NCBI GenBank assembly: GCA_002305165.1
Contig: DBQI01000057.1
Span: forward strand, 76,336 to 140,335
Origin: Armatimonadetes bacterium UBA1398
GTDB lineage: Bacteria > Armatimonadota > Zipacnadia > UBA1398
Length of the DNA: 64,000 bases
Reading direction: 5' to 3'
Part shown: piece after piece, positions 38,787-47,213 of the stretch
How the letters are laid out: the number at the start of each line of letters is the position of its first letter
How positions within the stretch are numbered: position 1 is the first letter of the stretch
Position numbers and translations under genes: made by a program
The notes under the pieces: generated by a model
The model's database searches: none
What the model was told of the DNA's origin: nothing
Seen by the model: only the letters and a program-made list of their open reading frames with translations

Positions 38787-39341
38787 TCACAGCCCCAGCC
38801 CCGTTAGCATATAGTGACCAGCCCCGGCGCGTGATAGCTGCGCGACAGCGTGGTCAGCGAAGGGGTCGTGGCCGTCATCGGACGCGCCATCGCTGTTGAG
38901 GCTCTGGAGCCGCCCCATGGGTTCGACGGTCGCTGACGCAACCATCATCGGCGAGGATTCGACCGCGATCGAGGCCCCTGTGCCTATGGACCTGTGGAAA
39001 CTCGCGGGCGCCGCGAGTATGAGCGCCACACAAGCGGCCGCGACGAGAGCTGCCCCGCCCAAGGCGGGAGCCGAGACGCGATCACGGAGCCCGCGCCAGT
39101 AACTCGGCCGCAGCCTCGAGGCTTCGATACGCGCAAGCGTCGCACTAGTGAATCCGTTGTTCAGGGGGGCTGTAGGCGGTACGCAGCCGATCAAGGCGGC
39201 GTAGGCCTCCGCATCGGTCAGCGCCTTCCGGCAGGCCGGGCACGATGCCGCGTGCTCGAGCACACGGGCCTCATCAATCGGCGTAGCCCGGTGGTTCGCC
39301 ACATCATCGACGAGCCTAAGGACGCATCGGCATCGCATCAT
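38787..39341 (-). CDS. Zinc-containing membrane anti-sigma factor
   Basis: A 184-residue single-pass membrane protein. The N-terminal domain has the ZAS zinc signature with His30, Cys34 and Cys37 (HAASCPACRKAL, H-x3-C-x2-C), which binds the sigma factor in the cytosol. A hydrophobic helix at about 95-115 (GGAALVAAACVALILAA) anchors it, and about 65 residues lie outside, where RseB-like proteins dock. Its ATG overlaps the sigma stop by 4 bases (ATGA), so production is coupled to sigma. Function as a sequestering regulator is from family and gene order. Confidence 0.88.
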   Translation of the reverse strand: MMRCRCVLRLVDDVANHRATPIDEARVLEHAASCPACRKALTDAEAYAALIGCVPPTAPLNNGFTSATLARIEASRLRPSYWRGLRDRVSAPALGGAALVAAACVALILAAPASFHRSIGTGASIAVESSPMMVASATVEPMGRLQSLNSDGASDDGHDPFADHAVAQLSRAGAGHYMLTGLGL

Positions 39342-39967
39342 CCGGGCCTCCTCTCACCATCAACGGAACTCTCTCCGGGAAGCCTCGCGTTCATGTAGCC
39401 GGACAGCCGTCGCCTGAGCTCCGTCCGCGCGTTGTAGAGCCTGGACTTGACCGTGCCAACGGGGCAACCCACGATGGCCGCGACCTCCTCATAGGAGTAC
39501 CCCTCTAGGTCGTAGAGCACAACAACGACCCGCAGCTTGTCCGACAGCTTCCTGATCGCTGCCTGAACATTCGCCGATAGCTCATCCCGACAGAGCCCGA
39601 GGAGTGGATCATCCCCCAGCGGGCCCGGGAGATCCTCCGTCGGGGATAGTTCCTCGTCGGACGGGCCGATGGGGCACTGAGCAAGCACCTGCCTCCGCTT
39701 GTTCTGCCTCCTGGAGTGGTCGATGACGCGGTTGCGCGCGATCCGGAACACCCAGGTGCGGAAGGCGGCATCGGACCGAAACCTAGTCAGGGACGCGTAG
39801 GCCTGCACGAACACGTCCTGAGTCAGGTCTTCGGCGTCCACGGGATTCCGCACGGCCCGCACCACGAAGCTATAGACGAGGGTCTTGTAGCGGTCGACCA
39901 ACTCCCCATAGGCGCCCACGTCACCGGCGAGGCAACGCTGCACCAATACGGAGTCGGTCGTCTCCAT
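39338..39967 (-). CDS. ECF (sigma-24/RpoE-type) RNA polymerase sigma factor
   Basis: A 209-residue ECF sigma factor. Region 2 is clear (YGELVDRYKTLVYSFVVRAV, DLTQDVFVQAYASL, RTWVFRIARNRVID) and region 4 has the -35-binding helix-turn-helix (YSYEEVAAIVGCPVGTVKSR). The ATG at 39967 is chosen because GAGG is 9 bases upstream; upstream in-frame starts lie in non-conserved sequence. It heads a three-gene operon with the membrane anti-sigma and RseB-like genes, a layout that controls envelope stress responses in many bacteria. A candidate self-promoter is seen at 40041-40070. Confidence 0.93.
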   Translation of the reverse strand: METTDSVLVQRCLAGDVGAYGELVDRYKTLVYSFVVRAVRNPVDAEDLTQDVFVQAYASLTRFRSDAAFRTWVFRIARNRVIDHSRRQNKRRQVLAQCPIGPSDEELSPTEDLPGPLGDDPLLGLCRDELSANVQAAIRKLSDKLRVVVVLYDLEGYSYEEVAAIVGCPVGTVKSRLYNARTELRRRLSGYMNARLPGESSVDGERRPG

Positions 39968-40040
39968 GGCCCCGGCCCTCAGAGAACCCGTCATTGTGGT
40001 CGCCGCACTGACCATGCTCGCCCTCCGCTCGGCTCTGAGG

Positions 40041-40070
40041 TTCAGACGAACATGCCGAGGTAGGGTTCAC
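40041..40070 (-). promoter_or_regulatory. Candidate ECF-type self-regulated promoter of the sigma operon
   Basis: On the minus strand GTGAACC (40064-40070) is followed after 15 bases by CGTCTGAA (40041-40048). The AAC core of the -35 and CGT(C) core of the -10 with this spacing are the general ECF pattern and resemble sigma-E boxes (GGAACTT/TCTGA). The -35 overlaps the last codons of the CapA-like gene, and the site is about 70 bases from the sigma start codon. Self-activation is inferred from resemblance alone. Confidence 0.5.
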
Positions 40071-41182
40071 GGGGATTCGGGGGCATCCCTGCGCCTCGCG
40101 ACGCCGTCCGCTGCCCACTCGATGGGGTGATCATAGCCGCTGGAGATCTGGTTGAACCGGTTGCGGTACGCCTCGGTGTCCTCGATCAGGTACGGCTGAT
40201 AACCCGCTTTGAGGCCCAGGATCTCGATCTTCGGGGAGTCGTCGTCGCGCAGGGTGACTCTGAGCCCGAGCCCCGCGTCTCCCCAGGCGTGGAACTGAAC
40301 GTAGACGAGGTTGCCCACGGAGTAGAAGATGGCGCCGTCACCCCACCACTCGCCGCCTTGGAAGACATGGGGGTGGCCCCCGATGATGAGGTCGGCGCCG
40401 GCCTCGATGCACGCGCGGTTGAAGGCCTTGATCTCCTCAGTAGGTATAGTGGATTCCTCGACACCGCCATGGTGGTTCACGGCGACAAAGTCAACATCAT
40501 CGCGCACGCCCTCGATCGCCCGTACTGTGCGCTCCGTGTCCGCCCACGCGATTCGCTCGGCGGGCTCTCCCTCGAATGTCGTGTTGAAGATGGAGGTGAC
40601 GGAGAGCGTGGCGATCCGCCAGTCGCCCACCTCGGCAACGACGGGCGTGTAAGCCTCCTCAAGGTCCTTCCCAATGCCGGTGTACGGCAGCTTCACCCGG
40701 TCTAGTTGGACCATGGTGTCGAGGAAGGGATCGAGACCGTAGTCCCATATGTGGTTGTTCGCGGACCAGACGGCGTCGAAGCCGGCGTCCTTCATCACGT
40801 CCGCGGCCACGGCGGGGGCGCAGTAGACTAGGCTCCCCGGCTGGCCGACGGTGCCCGGCAGGTCCGAGACCTGTACCTCGAGCTCGGCGCAGGCCCAATC
40901 AGCTTCCTGTATGAGCGGCTTGAGCTTGGCGAAGGGGTAGTCGGTCTGGCCTGAGCGGAGCATGCCTCCGAGCGTCCGCCCCATGTTGATGTCACCAAGG
41001 AACAGCAGCGTGACGGGTTTCTTGGGTTCCGGCTCAGGCTCCGGCGCCGGCTGGGGCGCCGGAGCGGAGTCGACCGCGGCGGCGCCCGAGTCATCCGGCG
41101 TCGGCGTCCGGGCGCATCCTGCGACGAGCAAGGCCACAGCAAACACGAGCACGCTGACGAGCCGCACCAGCCTCATCTCCAC
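40067..41182 (-). CDS. CapA-like metallophosphatase-fold lipoprotein
   Basis: A 371-residue lipoprotein: signal peptide ends LLVAGC, with Cys23 as lipidation site, then a Pro/Glu-rich linker (PAPQPAPEPEPEP). The domain is of the CapA/PgsA type, a calcineurin-like fold with GDINMGRT, ANNHIWDYG, VNHHGGVE and GGHPHVFQG as the metal-ligand loops. PgsA/CapA proteins take part in poly-gamma-glutamate or capsule export, but many relatives are of unknown role. A GTG start at 41182 with GGGGAG 6 bases upstream is preferred; an ATG two codons later is possible. Three bases separate it from the gatB stop, so it is the last gene of the gat-containing run. Confidence 0.88.
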   Translation of the reverse strand: MEMRLVRLVSVLVFAVALLVAGCARTPTPDDSGAAAVDSAPAPQPAPEPEPEPKKPVTLLFLGDINMGRTLGGMLRSGQTDYPFAKLKPLIQEADWACAELEVQVSDLPGTVGQPGSLVYCAPAVAADVMKDAGFDAVWSANNHIWDYGLDPFLDTMVQLDRVKLPYTGIGKDLEEAYTPVVAEVGDWRIATLSVTSIFNTTFEGEPAERIAWADTERTVRAIEGVRDDVDFVAVNHHGGVEESTIPTEEIKAFNRACIEAGADLIIGGHPHVFQGGEWWGDGAIFYSVGNLVYVQFHAWGDAGLGLRVTLRDDDSPKIEILGLKAGYQPYLIEDTEAYRNRFNQISSGYDHPIEWAADGVARRRDAPESP

Positions 41183-41185
41183 TTC

Positions 41186-42613
41186 TCACTCCCCGAGTCG
41201 CTGCACCAGCAGTTCGTTGACTAACGCGGGGTTCGCCTGCCCTTTGGTCTCCTTCATGATCTGGCCAACCAGTGCGCCGAGGGCCTTCTTCTTGCCAGAG
41301 CGGTAGTTCTCGACCGCCTCGGGGTTGTCGGCAATGGCCTTGTCGATGACGGGCTCCAGGGCCGAGGTATCGCTGATCTGGCTCATGCCTTCCTCGTCAA
41401 CGATGAGGGCCGGCGCCTTGCCCGTCTCGAACATCCGCTCGAAGACCGTCTTGGCCATCTTGCCGCTGATGGCGCCATCGGCGATAAGGCGCACGAGGTC
41501 CGCCAGGCCCGCAGGGGATACCTTGCTCTCGGCGAGCGGCGTCCCCGTCTCGTTGAGCAGGCGAGCGAAGTCGCCCTGCATCCAGTTCGCCACAGCCTTC
41601 GGATCCTCCGCCGCTCCGGCAGCGGCCTCGAAGAACGCCGCGAACTCGCGGCTCTGAGTCATCACGGTCGCGTCGTAAGACGATAGCTCATACTGCTCGA
41701 TGAGGCGTTCCCGCACTTCATCAGGCCCCTCGGGCATGTCCGCGCCAATCCGAGTGACCATCGCTTCATCGACCTCGAGGGGCATCAGGTCCGGCTCCGG
41801 GAAGTACCTGTAGTCGTGCGCCTCCTCCTTTGAGCGCATCGTTTCGGTTCGGCCCTCGGCCAGCCAGCGGCGAGTCTCTCGGGTCGTCGACTCTCCGGCG
41901 AGGAGCGCCCGCGTGTGGCGAAGGATCTCGTAGTCCACCGCTTGGTGTACGGCGCGGAAGGAGGCCAGGTTCTTGATCTCGACCAACGCCGTTTTGGCGG
42001 ACCCACCGACCTCGATGACGTTGACGGTGGGCTCACACCGCATGGAACCCTCCTCCATGTTGCCGTTGCACACGCCGATCCAGCGGAGGATGAGCTGGAG
42101 CTTCTGGAGGTAGGCGCGGCACTCGTCGGCGCTGGTGAGGTCGGGCTCGGAGACGATCTCCATCAGAGGCAGACCACATCGGTTGAAGTCGATGCGGCTT
42201 GCCGCTCCCGCCCCGCCGTGGATGTTCTTGCCGGTGTCCTCCTCGAGATGCACTCGCCGCACCCTGATCCGCTTCGGCCCGGACTCCGTGTCGATCAGCA
42301 CGTAGCCGTTCTCGCACAGGGGCTGCTCATACTGGCTGATCTGGTAGTTCTTGGTGAGGTCTGGGTAGAAGTAGTTCTTCCGGGCGAAGACGCTGCGCGG
42401 CGCGATGTCGCAGTGAAGGGCCAGCCCAGTGAGGATGGTCATCTCGACCGCGCGCTGGTTCGGCACCGGGAGGGCGCCCGGTTGAGCCGTACAGATGGGG
42501 CAGACCTGGGTGTTGGGTGGCGCGCCGAACTCGGTGGGACAGCCGCAGAACATCTTGCTCGCGGTGAGGAGTTGAGCGTGGACCTCGAGGCCGATGAGTG
42601 GCTGGGTTGTCAT
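41186..42613 (-). CDS. gatB: Asp-tRNA(Asn)/Glu-tRNA(Gln) amidotransferase subunit B
   Basis: A 475-residue kinase/tRNA-binding subunit of GatCAB, which converts misacylated Glu-tRNA(Gln) or Asp-tRNA(Asn) using ammonia from GatA. It starts with LIGLEVHAQLLTASKMFCGC, and the zinc cysteines are present as CGC then CPIC about 13 residues on. The YFYPDLTKNYQISQYEQPLC block and the C-terminal YqeY-like tail (GALVGQIMKETKGQANPALV) are intact. Length is standard. AGAGGA is 10 bases from the ATG. It follows gatA with 113 bases between, the only loose join in the gat unit. Presence of GatCAB implies indirect synthesis of Gln- or Asn-tRNA. Confidence 0.97.
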   Translation of the reverse strand: MTTQPLIGLEVHAQLLTASKMFCGCPTEFGAPPNTQVCPICTAQPGALPVPNQRAVEMTILTGLALHCDIAPRSVFARKNYFYPDLTKNYQISQYEQPLCENGYVLIDTESGPKRIRVRRVHLEEDTGKNIHGGAGAASRIDFNRCGLPLMEIVSEPDLTSADECRAYLQKLQLILRWIGVCNGNMEEGSMRCEPTVNVIEVGGSAKTALVEIKNLASFRAVHQAVDYEILRHTRALLAGESTTRETRRWLAEGRTETMRSKEEAHDYRYFPEPDLMPLEVDEAMVTRIGADMPEGPDEVRERLIEQYELSSYDATVMTQSREFAAFFEAAAGAAEDPKAVANWMQGDFARLLNETGTPLAESKVSPAGLADLVRLIADGAISGKMAKTVFERMFETGKAPALIVDEEGMSQISDTSALEPVIDKAIADNPEAVENYRSGKKKALGALVGQIMKETKGQANPALVNELLVQRLGE

Positions 42614-42628
42614 GTCAGGCCGTTCCTC

Positions 42629-42703
42629 TCACATTACCTCGACCAGCCGGCGGTAGCGGCCGCGATCGACGAACCTCACGATGCCGAGGTCGCGGAGCAG
42701 CAT
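42629..42703 (-). other. Possible 24-codon small ORF between gatA and gatB
   Basis: The 113-base gap holds an ATG-initiated frame on the coding strand ending 15 bases before gatB. It is basic and regular (RDLGIVRFVDRGRYRRLVEV) and bracketed by in-frame stops. No SD is clear. It may be a coupling peptide for gatB, a remnant, or chance. Confidence 0.2.
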
Positions 42704-42726
42704 TCATCCGCAGCTTAGCACCCATC

Positions 42727-44226
42727 CTAGCCACCAGCTCCCAGAAGGCCCGGCAGCGAGGTGTGGTGAGAGGTCGCCCTTTGGTACGCATCCCCCACAC
42801 GGAGGATCGTTCCCTCCTCGAAGGCTCTGCCCGTAAACTGCGCTCCAATGGGCAGGCCCGCCTTCGTGAAGCCGCACGGGACCGACAGCCCCGGCACTCC
42901 CGCGAGGTTCGCCGCGAAGGTGCAGATGTCGGCCATGTACATGGCGATGGGGTCATTCACGAGCTCGCCGATGCCAAAGGCGGTTAACGGCGTCGTGGGC
43001 GACAAGAGCACATCGAACTGCCCCAGCGCCGCCTCTACGTCAAGCCGGAGGAGGGTCCGCACCTTCTGTGCCTTCAGGTAGTAGGCGTCGTAGTACCCTG
43101 CCGACAGTGCGTAGGTGCCTGTCATGATGCGTCGCTTGACCTCGGGGCCGAAGCCCTCGGCTCGGGTTCGGGAGTACATCTCGATGTGATCGGCTGCCCG
43201 CTCTTTGGTGCGATGCCCGTAGCGCATGCCATCGAAACGCGCGAGGTTGGAGCTCGCCTCGGCAGGGCCGATGAGGTAATAGACGGGTAGCGCGTAGTCA
43301 ATATGGGGGATGGATGCCTCGCCCGTGGACGCGCCCATCCCCTCGAGCGCCCGGGCCACGGTGAGCACGCTCTCCCGCACCTCGGGATCGATGCCCTCCC
43401 CCATGAGCTCCCGCACGATACCGACCCGAAGGCCGGTGACATCCCCCGTCAGCTCCCCCACATAGTCCGGCACGGGGACATCGGCGGAGGTCGTATCCCG
43501 TGGATCCTGCCCGGCGATGACCGCGGTGAGCAGTGCCGCGTCCACACAGTCAGCGGCGAGAGCGCCAACCTGGTCCAGGGAGGAGCCATAGCCGACGAGG
43601 CCATAGCGAGAGACGCGGCCGTAGGTGGTCTTCAGCCCCGTGATGCCGCAGAAGGACGCCGGCTGGCGGATGGATCCCCCCGTATCCGACCCGAGGGCTA
43701 GGGGCGCCATACGGGCGGCGACGGCGGCTGCCGAACCACCCGAGGAGCCGCCAGGCACCTTGCTCAGATCCCAGGGATTGTGGGTGACGAAGAAGGCGGA
43801 GTTCTCCGTGGATGAGCCCATGGCGAACTCATCCAGGTTCGTCTTGCCCACTATGGGCATACCTACGGCCTTGACGCGTTCCACGACCGTCGCATCGTAG
43901 ACGGCCCGATAGCCATCGAGGATCTTCGAGGCGCAAGTGCAGAGCACGCCGTCCACGCAGAGGTTGTCCTTGATGGCGATAGGCACCCCTGCCAGAGGGC
44001 CCAACTCCTCGCCACGCGCGAGTGCGTCGTCTGTTGCTTTGGCGGCCTCGAGGGCAAGATCGGGGGTGACCGTCAGGAATGCCTTGACGGTCGGATTCAG
44101 CGCTTCGATGCGCGCCAGGGAGGCCTCCGTGACAGCTACGGCGCTGATCTCCCCGGACCGGATGAGCGCCGCCAGCTCGTGAGCCGGCCTGTTGAGCAGG
44201 CCGATGTCGTCTGCCATGTCGTTCAC
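42727..44226 (-). CDS. gatA: Asp-tRNA(Asn)/Glu-tRNA(Gln) amidotransferase subunit A
   Basis: A 499-residue amidase-signature subunit that releases ammonia from glutamine for the GatB site. The Ser-cisSer-Lys triad context is intact: Lys in VPIAIKDNLCV (near 86), GGSSGGSAAAVAA and LGSDTGGSIRQPASFCG. Full family length. The GTG start overlaps the gatC stop by 4 bases (GTGA); an ATG three codons later is an alternative. GGAGG is 4 bases from the GTG, and the operon order gatC-gatA-gatB is the common bacterial one. The stop is TAG. Confidence 0.98.
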   Translation of the reverse strand: MNDMADDIGLLNRPAHELAALIRSGEISAVAVTEASLARIEALNPTVKAFLTVTPDLALEAAKATDDALARGEELGPLAGVPIAIKDNLCVDGVLCTCASKILDGYRAVYDATVVERVKAVGMPIVGKTNLDEFAMGSSTENSAFFVTHNPWDLSKVPGGSSGGSAAAVAARMAPLALGSDTGGSIRQPASFCGITGLKTTYGRVSRYGLVGYGSSLDQVGALAADCVDAALLTAVIAGQDPRDTTSADVPVPDYVGELTGDVTGLRVGIVRELMGEGIDPEVRESVLTVARALEGMGASTGEASIPHIDYALPVYYLIGPAEASSNLARFDGMRYGHRTKERAADHIEMYSRTRAEGFGPEVKRRIMTGTYALSAGYYDAYYLKAQKVRTLLRLDVEAALGQFDVLLSPTTPLTAFGIGELVNDPIAMYMADICTFAANLAGVPGLSVPCGFTKAGLPIGAQFTGRAFEEGTILRVGDAYQRATSHHTSLPGLLGAGG

Positions 44227-44525
44227 TCATCCTCCATGATCTGCGGGACCAGGAAGCACTCGCCATCGGCAAGGGGCGCGTTCGCGAGGAGCTTCGTCCG
44301 GTCCATGGGCTCCGTTACGCAGTCCTCGCGCGTGACGTTGGCGCGCGCCAGGGGGTGGGATGTGGGCTCCACGCCCTCGGTGTCGACAGCGGCCAGCTTG
44401 GCGAAATGCTCCAGGATTGCCTCGAAGTAGCCGTGCATCTGATCCAACTCCTGCTCACTCATCGCGAGCCGGGCGAGCCTGGCCACATGTGCCACATCAT
44501 CGCGAGTCACGCTCACGGGGATCAT
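44223..44525 (-). CDS. gatC: Asp-tRNA(Asn)/Glu-tRNA(Gln) amidotransferase subunit C
   Basis: A 100-residue subunit that wraps around and stabilises GatA and GatB. Typical sequence: VTRDDVAHVARLARLAMSEQE, LDQMHGYFEAILEHFAKL, and the C-terminal VTEPMDRTKLLANAPLADGE, the usual 'D.....LL.nAP' ending. The ATG overlaps the stop of the NlpC/P60 gene by 4 bases, so translation is coupled to that hydrolase. Confidence 0.95.
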   Translation of the reverse strand: MIPVSVTRDDVAHVARLARLAMSEQELDQMHGYFEAILEHFAKLAAVDTEGVEPTSHPLARANVTREDCVTEPMDRTKLLANAPLADGECFLVPQIMEDE

Positions 44526-45340
44526 CCCTCTCGTTCCTCGATGAATCGGCCGAATCCCGCGCAGCGGTCGAGTAAGCCGTCATCGCTAAGGGTGTTCATT
44601 TGCACCTGGCCAGGCGGTCCGTATGCGTGGACCAGGTGGTCTCGATCGGCCATCATCATGACATGGGTGATGCGCCCGTCCTTCTGCAGGCAGGCGGCGT
44701 CACCCGCCCTCAGCTCCTCGTGCGGCACCAGCCTTGCCGCATCGTACTGCATGTCCGCGTCCCGTGGGAGGGTCATGCCGACGGCGCGGTACGCCACCTG
44801 CACGAGTCCCGAGCAGTCTACACCCCGAGCCGTCATTCCGCCCCATAGGTAGGGCGTTCCGATCAAGCTTAGCGCGCGGCGCAGAGCCTCGGCTGAGCCC
44901 TCGCGCGGCATCAGGTCCCGGAGCGCGCTCGTAGGTCTCACCGCGGCAGTTGGGCAGCAGTACCGCTCACCGTCAGGCCCCAGTAGCCGAATGGTAGCGC
45001 CGGGCGGCTGATCGGGGGCAGCCACTACGGTCGTTCCCATCCATAACACGCCCACGCACTCGCCCGCCTCGTGCCCGCACCGAGACAGCGGTGCGCTCGC
45101 CGCGACCACGATGAACTCGGTCCCGTCGATCTCCTGCCCGCAGTCCACAGCCTCGCGCGGGAGCCAGCCCGCGTACCCGGCCTGGGAGGGGAGGCTGACC
45201 CGCCACCAATCATCTGCCTCGCCCTCAACGGACACCTCGTCCCAGAGCATCGCCTCGGTCACTCGCTCTGACCGATGGTCGGGCTCGGCGCGAACCGCCG
45301 CGATCAGGGCTCGGCAGTAGAAGCGAGGCTGAGCGCTCAC
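44522..45340 (-). CDS. NlpC/P60-family cell-wall hydrolase with N-terminal SH3-like domains
   Basis: A 272-residue protein. Residues 5-130 contain two SH3b-like modules (ERVTEAMLWDEVSVEGEADDWWRV and a second after VVAASAPLSRCG). The NlpC/P60 domain begins near 150 (ALSLIGTPYLWGG), with nucleophile Cys176 in VDCSGLVQ and the partner His near 227 in THVMMM. This resembles YkfC-type gamma-D-Glu/diamino-acid endopeptidases, which trim muropeptides. No signal peptide is seen, consistent with a recycling role in the cytosol. The GTG start overlaps the response-regulator stop (GTGA), and its end overlaps gatC. Confidence 0.9.
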   Translation of the reverse strand: MSAQPRFYCRALIAAVRAEPDHRSERVTEAMLWDEVSVEGEADDWWRVSLPSQAGYAGWLPREAVDCGQEIDGTEFIVVAASAPLSRCGHEAGECVGVLWMGTTVVAAPDQPPGATIRLLGPDGERYCCPTAAVRPTSALRDLMPREGSAEALRRALSLIGTPYLWGGMTARGVDCSGLVQVAYRAVGMTLPRDADMQYDAARLVPHEELRAGDAACLQKDGRITHVMMMADRDHLVHAYGPPGQVQMNTLSDDGLLDRCAGFGRFIEEREG

Positions 45341-45744
45341 TCCGGCCCATCCTCATCGCACTCGTCCGTGTTGCCGAGCACCCGGTCGATGAACCCCATC
45401 AGGTCACTCATGTCGAAGGGCTTGGTGAAGTAGGTGAGGATCTCGTAGTTCCATCCGGTGGCGATGTCCTGGGGGGAGTCACGGCCGGAGAGGATCACCA
45501 CGGGAATGCGCGACATCTGCTCATCGCCCGGAAGTAGGTCGAGGACCTCCCAGCCGCTCACTCTGGGCATATCGATGTCGAGGATCATGAGGTCAGGGAT
45601 GCGTGCCGCCACCTTGCGGAGAGCCGAGTCGCCGTCGAGAGCCACATCAACGGAGTAGCCCCGAGCCTCCACGTTGAAGCAGATGACGTCGCAGGTCCGC
45701 TTCTCGTCATCTACGACGAGCACATGGCCTCTTGCATCATTCAT
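45337..45744 (-). CDS. Single-domain response regulator
   Basis: A 135-residue receiver domain without output domain. The acidic pocket is LVVDDEK, the phospho-acceptor is Asp56 in LMILDIDMP, Ser86 lies in ILSGRD and Lys108 in YFTKPFD, so it is complete. It starts 9 bases after the histidine kinase stop, an evident partner. Output would be through protein contacts. An acidic tail (TDECDEDGPE) ends it. Confidence 0.93.
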   Translation of the reverse strand: MNDARGHVLVVDDEKRTCDVICFNVEARGYSVDVALDGDSALRKVAARIPDLMILDIDMPRVSGWEVLDLLPGDEQMSRIPVVILSGRDSPQDIATGWNYEILTYFTKPFDMSDLMGFIDRVLGNTDECDEDGPE

Positions 45745-45753
45745 GTCGGCCTC

Positions 45754-47145
45754 TCACCGTTCCCGATCTGGGCACTTGGGCAGCGCGAGGTGGAAGTCGG
45801 AGCCCTGACCGGGGACGCTCTCGGCCCAGAGCCGTCCGCCATGGGCCTCGGCCAAGTGCTTCGACAGGTAGAGCCCTAAGCCCGTGCCCCGGACCTTGCG
45901 CGTTTCCGACCGACGAACCCGATAGAAGGGGGTGAATATCCCCCGCATCTGGTTCTCGTCCATTCCTAGTCCCTGATCGCTGACGACGTACTGTACCTCA
46001 TCGGGCAGCTCGACCAGTCGCAAGGTGATGGACCCACCGTTGGGCGAGTACTTCACAGCGTTGCTGAGCAGGTTCAGCAGGATCTGCAGAACCTTGTCCT
46101 TATCGGCGGTTATAGTGACAGGGCCCTCGGGCACGTCCGTCTCGATCCTGCGTTCGGCCTCCGCCGCAGTCTGGATGGTAGCCGCTCGGTGCGCCAGCCC
46201 CGCGGCGTCGACCTCCCGAAGCACCAGCTCCAGCGCGCGACCCGCCTCGATGCGCGAGATGTCCAGGTAGGCGTCAATGAGGCGGGCCAGTCGGTCCACC
46301 TCCTGGCTGATCACCTCAGCGAACTCGCGCTTCTTCGCCTCATCGAGCCGGTCGGCGTGGATGACCAGGGTGTCGGCGTAGGACTTCACGGCCCCAAGGG
46401 GGTTCCGCAACTCATGGGACACGAAGCTGATGAGGTCGGACTTGAGGTTGTCCAGCTCCCGCAGCTCGGTGACATCGGAGAGCAGGCAGGTGTGCCCGTG
46501 GACATCCCCCTCCTCGGTCGTGATGGCGTTGACGTGAAGCAGATAGTACCGCGGCCCCGTCGGACCGATGGTCTCGATCTCACGACGCCCCTCGCCAGAG
46601 AACTCCCGCGACTCTCTGAGGGCATCGAGCAGCGCGCCCTCCTCGACAAGCTCATCGATGGGCTCGCCCAGACCGTGTACAAGGGCGTCGCCAAGGATGT
46701 CCGCCGCCGCGCGGTTCGCGTAACGGAGACGCAGGCCGGCGTCGACGACCACGACCCCCTCTCCCATGCCTTGCACAATGGCCTGGGTGGAGATCTCCAA
46801 CTCCTCGATGCGCTCGGCCAGACGTCGCCGGTCGCGCTCCAGCCCCGCGATGATGTCCTCGACACTCCGGCGCGTCTGCTCATACTGATCCCGGAAGCGT
46901 GCCAAGGCCTCGCGAGTGTCGGGGTCTGGGGTCAGGTGGTAGACGCCACCCGTCCGCACGAGCAGCCGATCGCGGCACAACTCGGCTAGAGCTTCCTCCA
47001 GCTCCGCTTCGCGGTAGCCGGCCCAGGTGCCCAGCGATGCCGCCGAATCCATAGCGTCGGGGTTGTCGGCGAAGAAGAGGGCTACGTCGAGCTTGATCAT
47101 GGAGTCGAGCTTGCCCGCCAGGAGCGACTGCTCTTCCGGTGGCAT
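45754..47145 (-). CDS. Soluble PAS-containing sensor histidine kinase
   Basis: A 463-residue kinase with no membrane helix. The N-terminus (about 10-90) looks like a winged-helix-type module (MIKLDVALFFADNPDAMDS, LCRDRLLVRTGGVYHLTP), followed by a coiled coil (YEQTRRSVEDIIAGLERDRRRL). A PAS domain spans about 120-220 (GMGEGVVVVDAGLRLRYANR). H-box SFVSHELRNPLG (His near 243), N-box NLLSNAVKYSPNGG, G1 VSDQGLGM and G2 GTGLGLYLSK complete the kinase. The ATG at 47145 has GGAGG 7 bases upstream. It pairs with the receiver protein immediately downstream. The N-terminal winged helix hints at an intracellular signal. Confidence 0.92.
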   Translation of the reverse strand: MPPEEQSLLAGKLDSMIKLDVALFFADNPDAMDSAASLGTWAGYREAELEEALAELCRDRLLVRTGGVYHLTPDPDTREALARFRDQYEQTRRSVEDIIAGLERDRRRLAERIEELEISTQAIVQGMGEGVVVVDAGLRLRYANRAAADILGDALVHGLGEPIDELVEEGALLDALRESREFSGEGRREIETIGPTGPRYYLLHVNAITTEEGDVHGHTCLLSDVTELRELDNLKSDLISFVSHELRNPLGAVKSYADTLVIHADRLDEAKKREFAEVISQEVDRLARLIDAYLDISRIEAGRALELVLREVDAAGLAHRAATIQTAAEAERRIETDVPEGPVTITADKDKVLQILLNLLSNAVKYSPNGGSITLRLVELPDEVQYVVSDQGLGMDENQMRGIFTPFYRVRRSETRKVRGTGLGLYLSKHLAEAHGGRLWAESVPGQGSDFHLALPKCPDRER

Positions 47146-47213
47146 GTCATACCCTCCCCTCACGGAGTGTTGGTACTTCCGAAGGGCCGCCGGCCCGACC
47201 TGCCCCATACTGT

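Noticed and set aside
42614..42726. tRNA-like fold in the gatA-gatB gap
   Set aside because: No cloverleaf arms or CCA-type 3' end can be drawn from the sequence.
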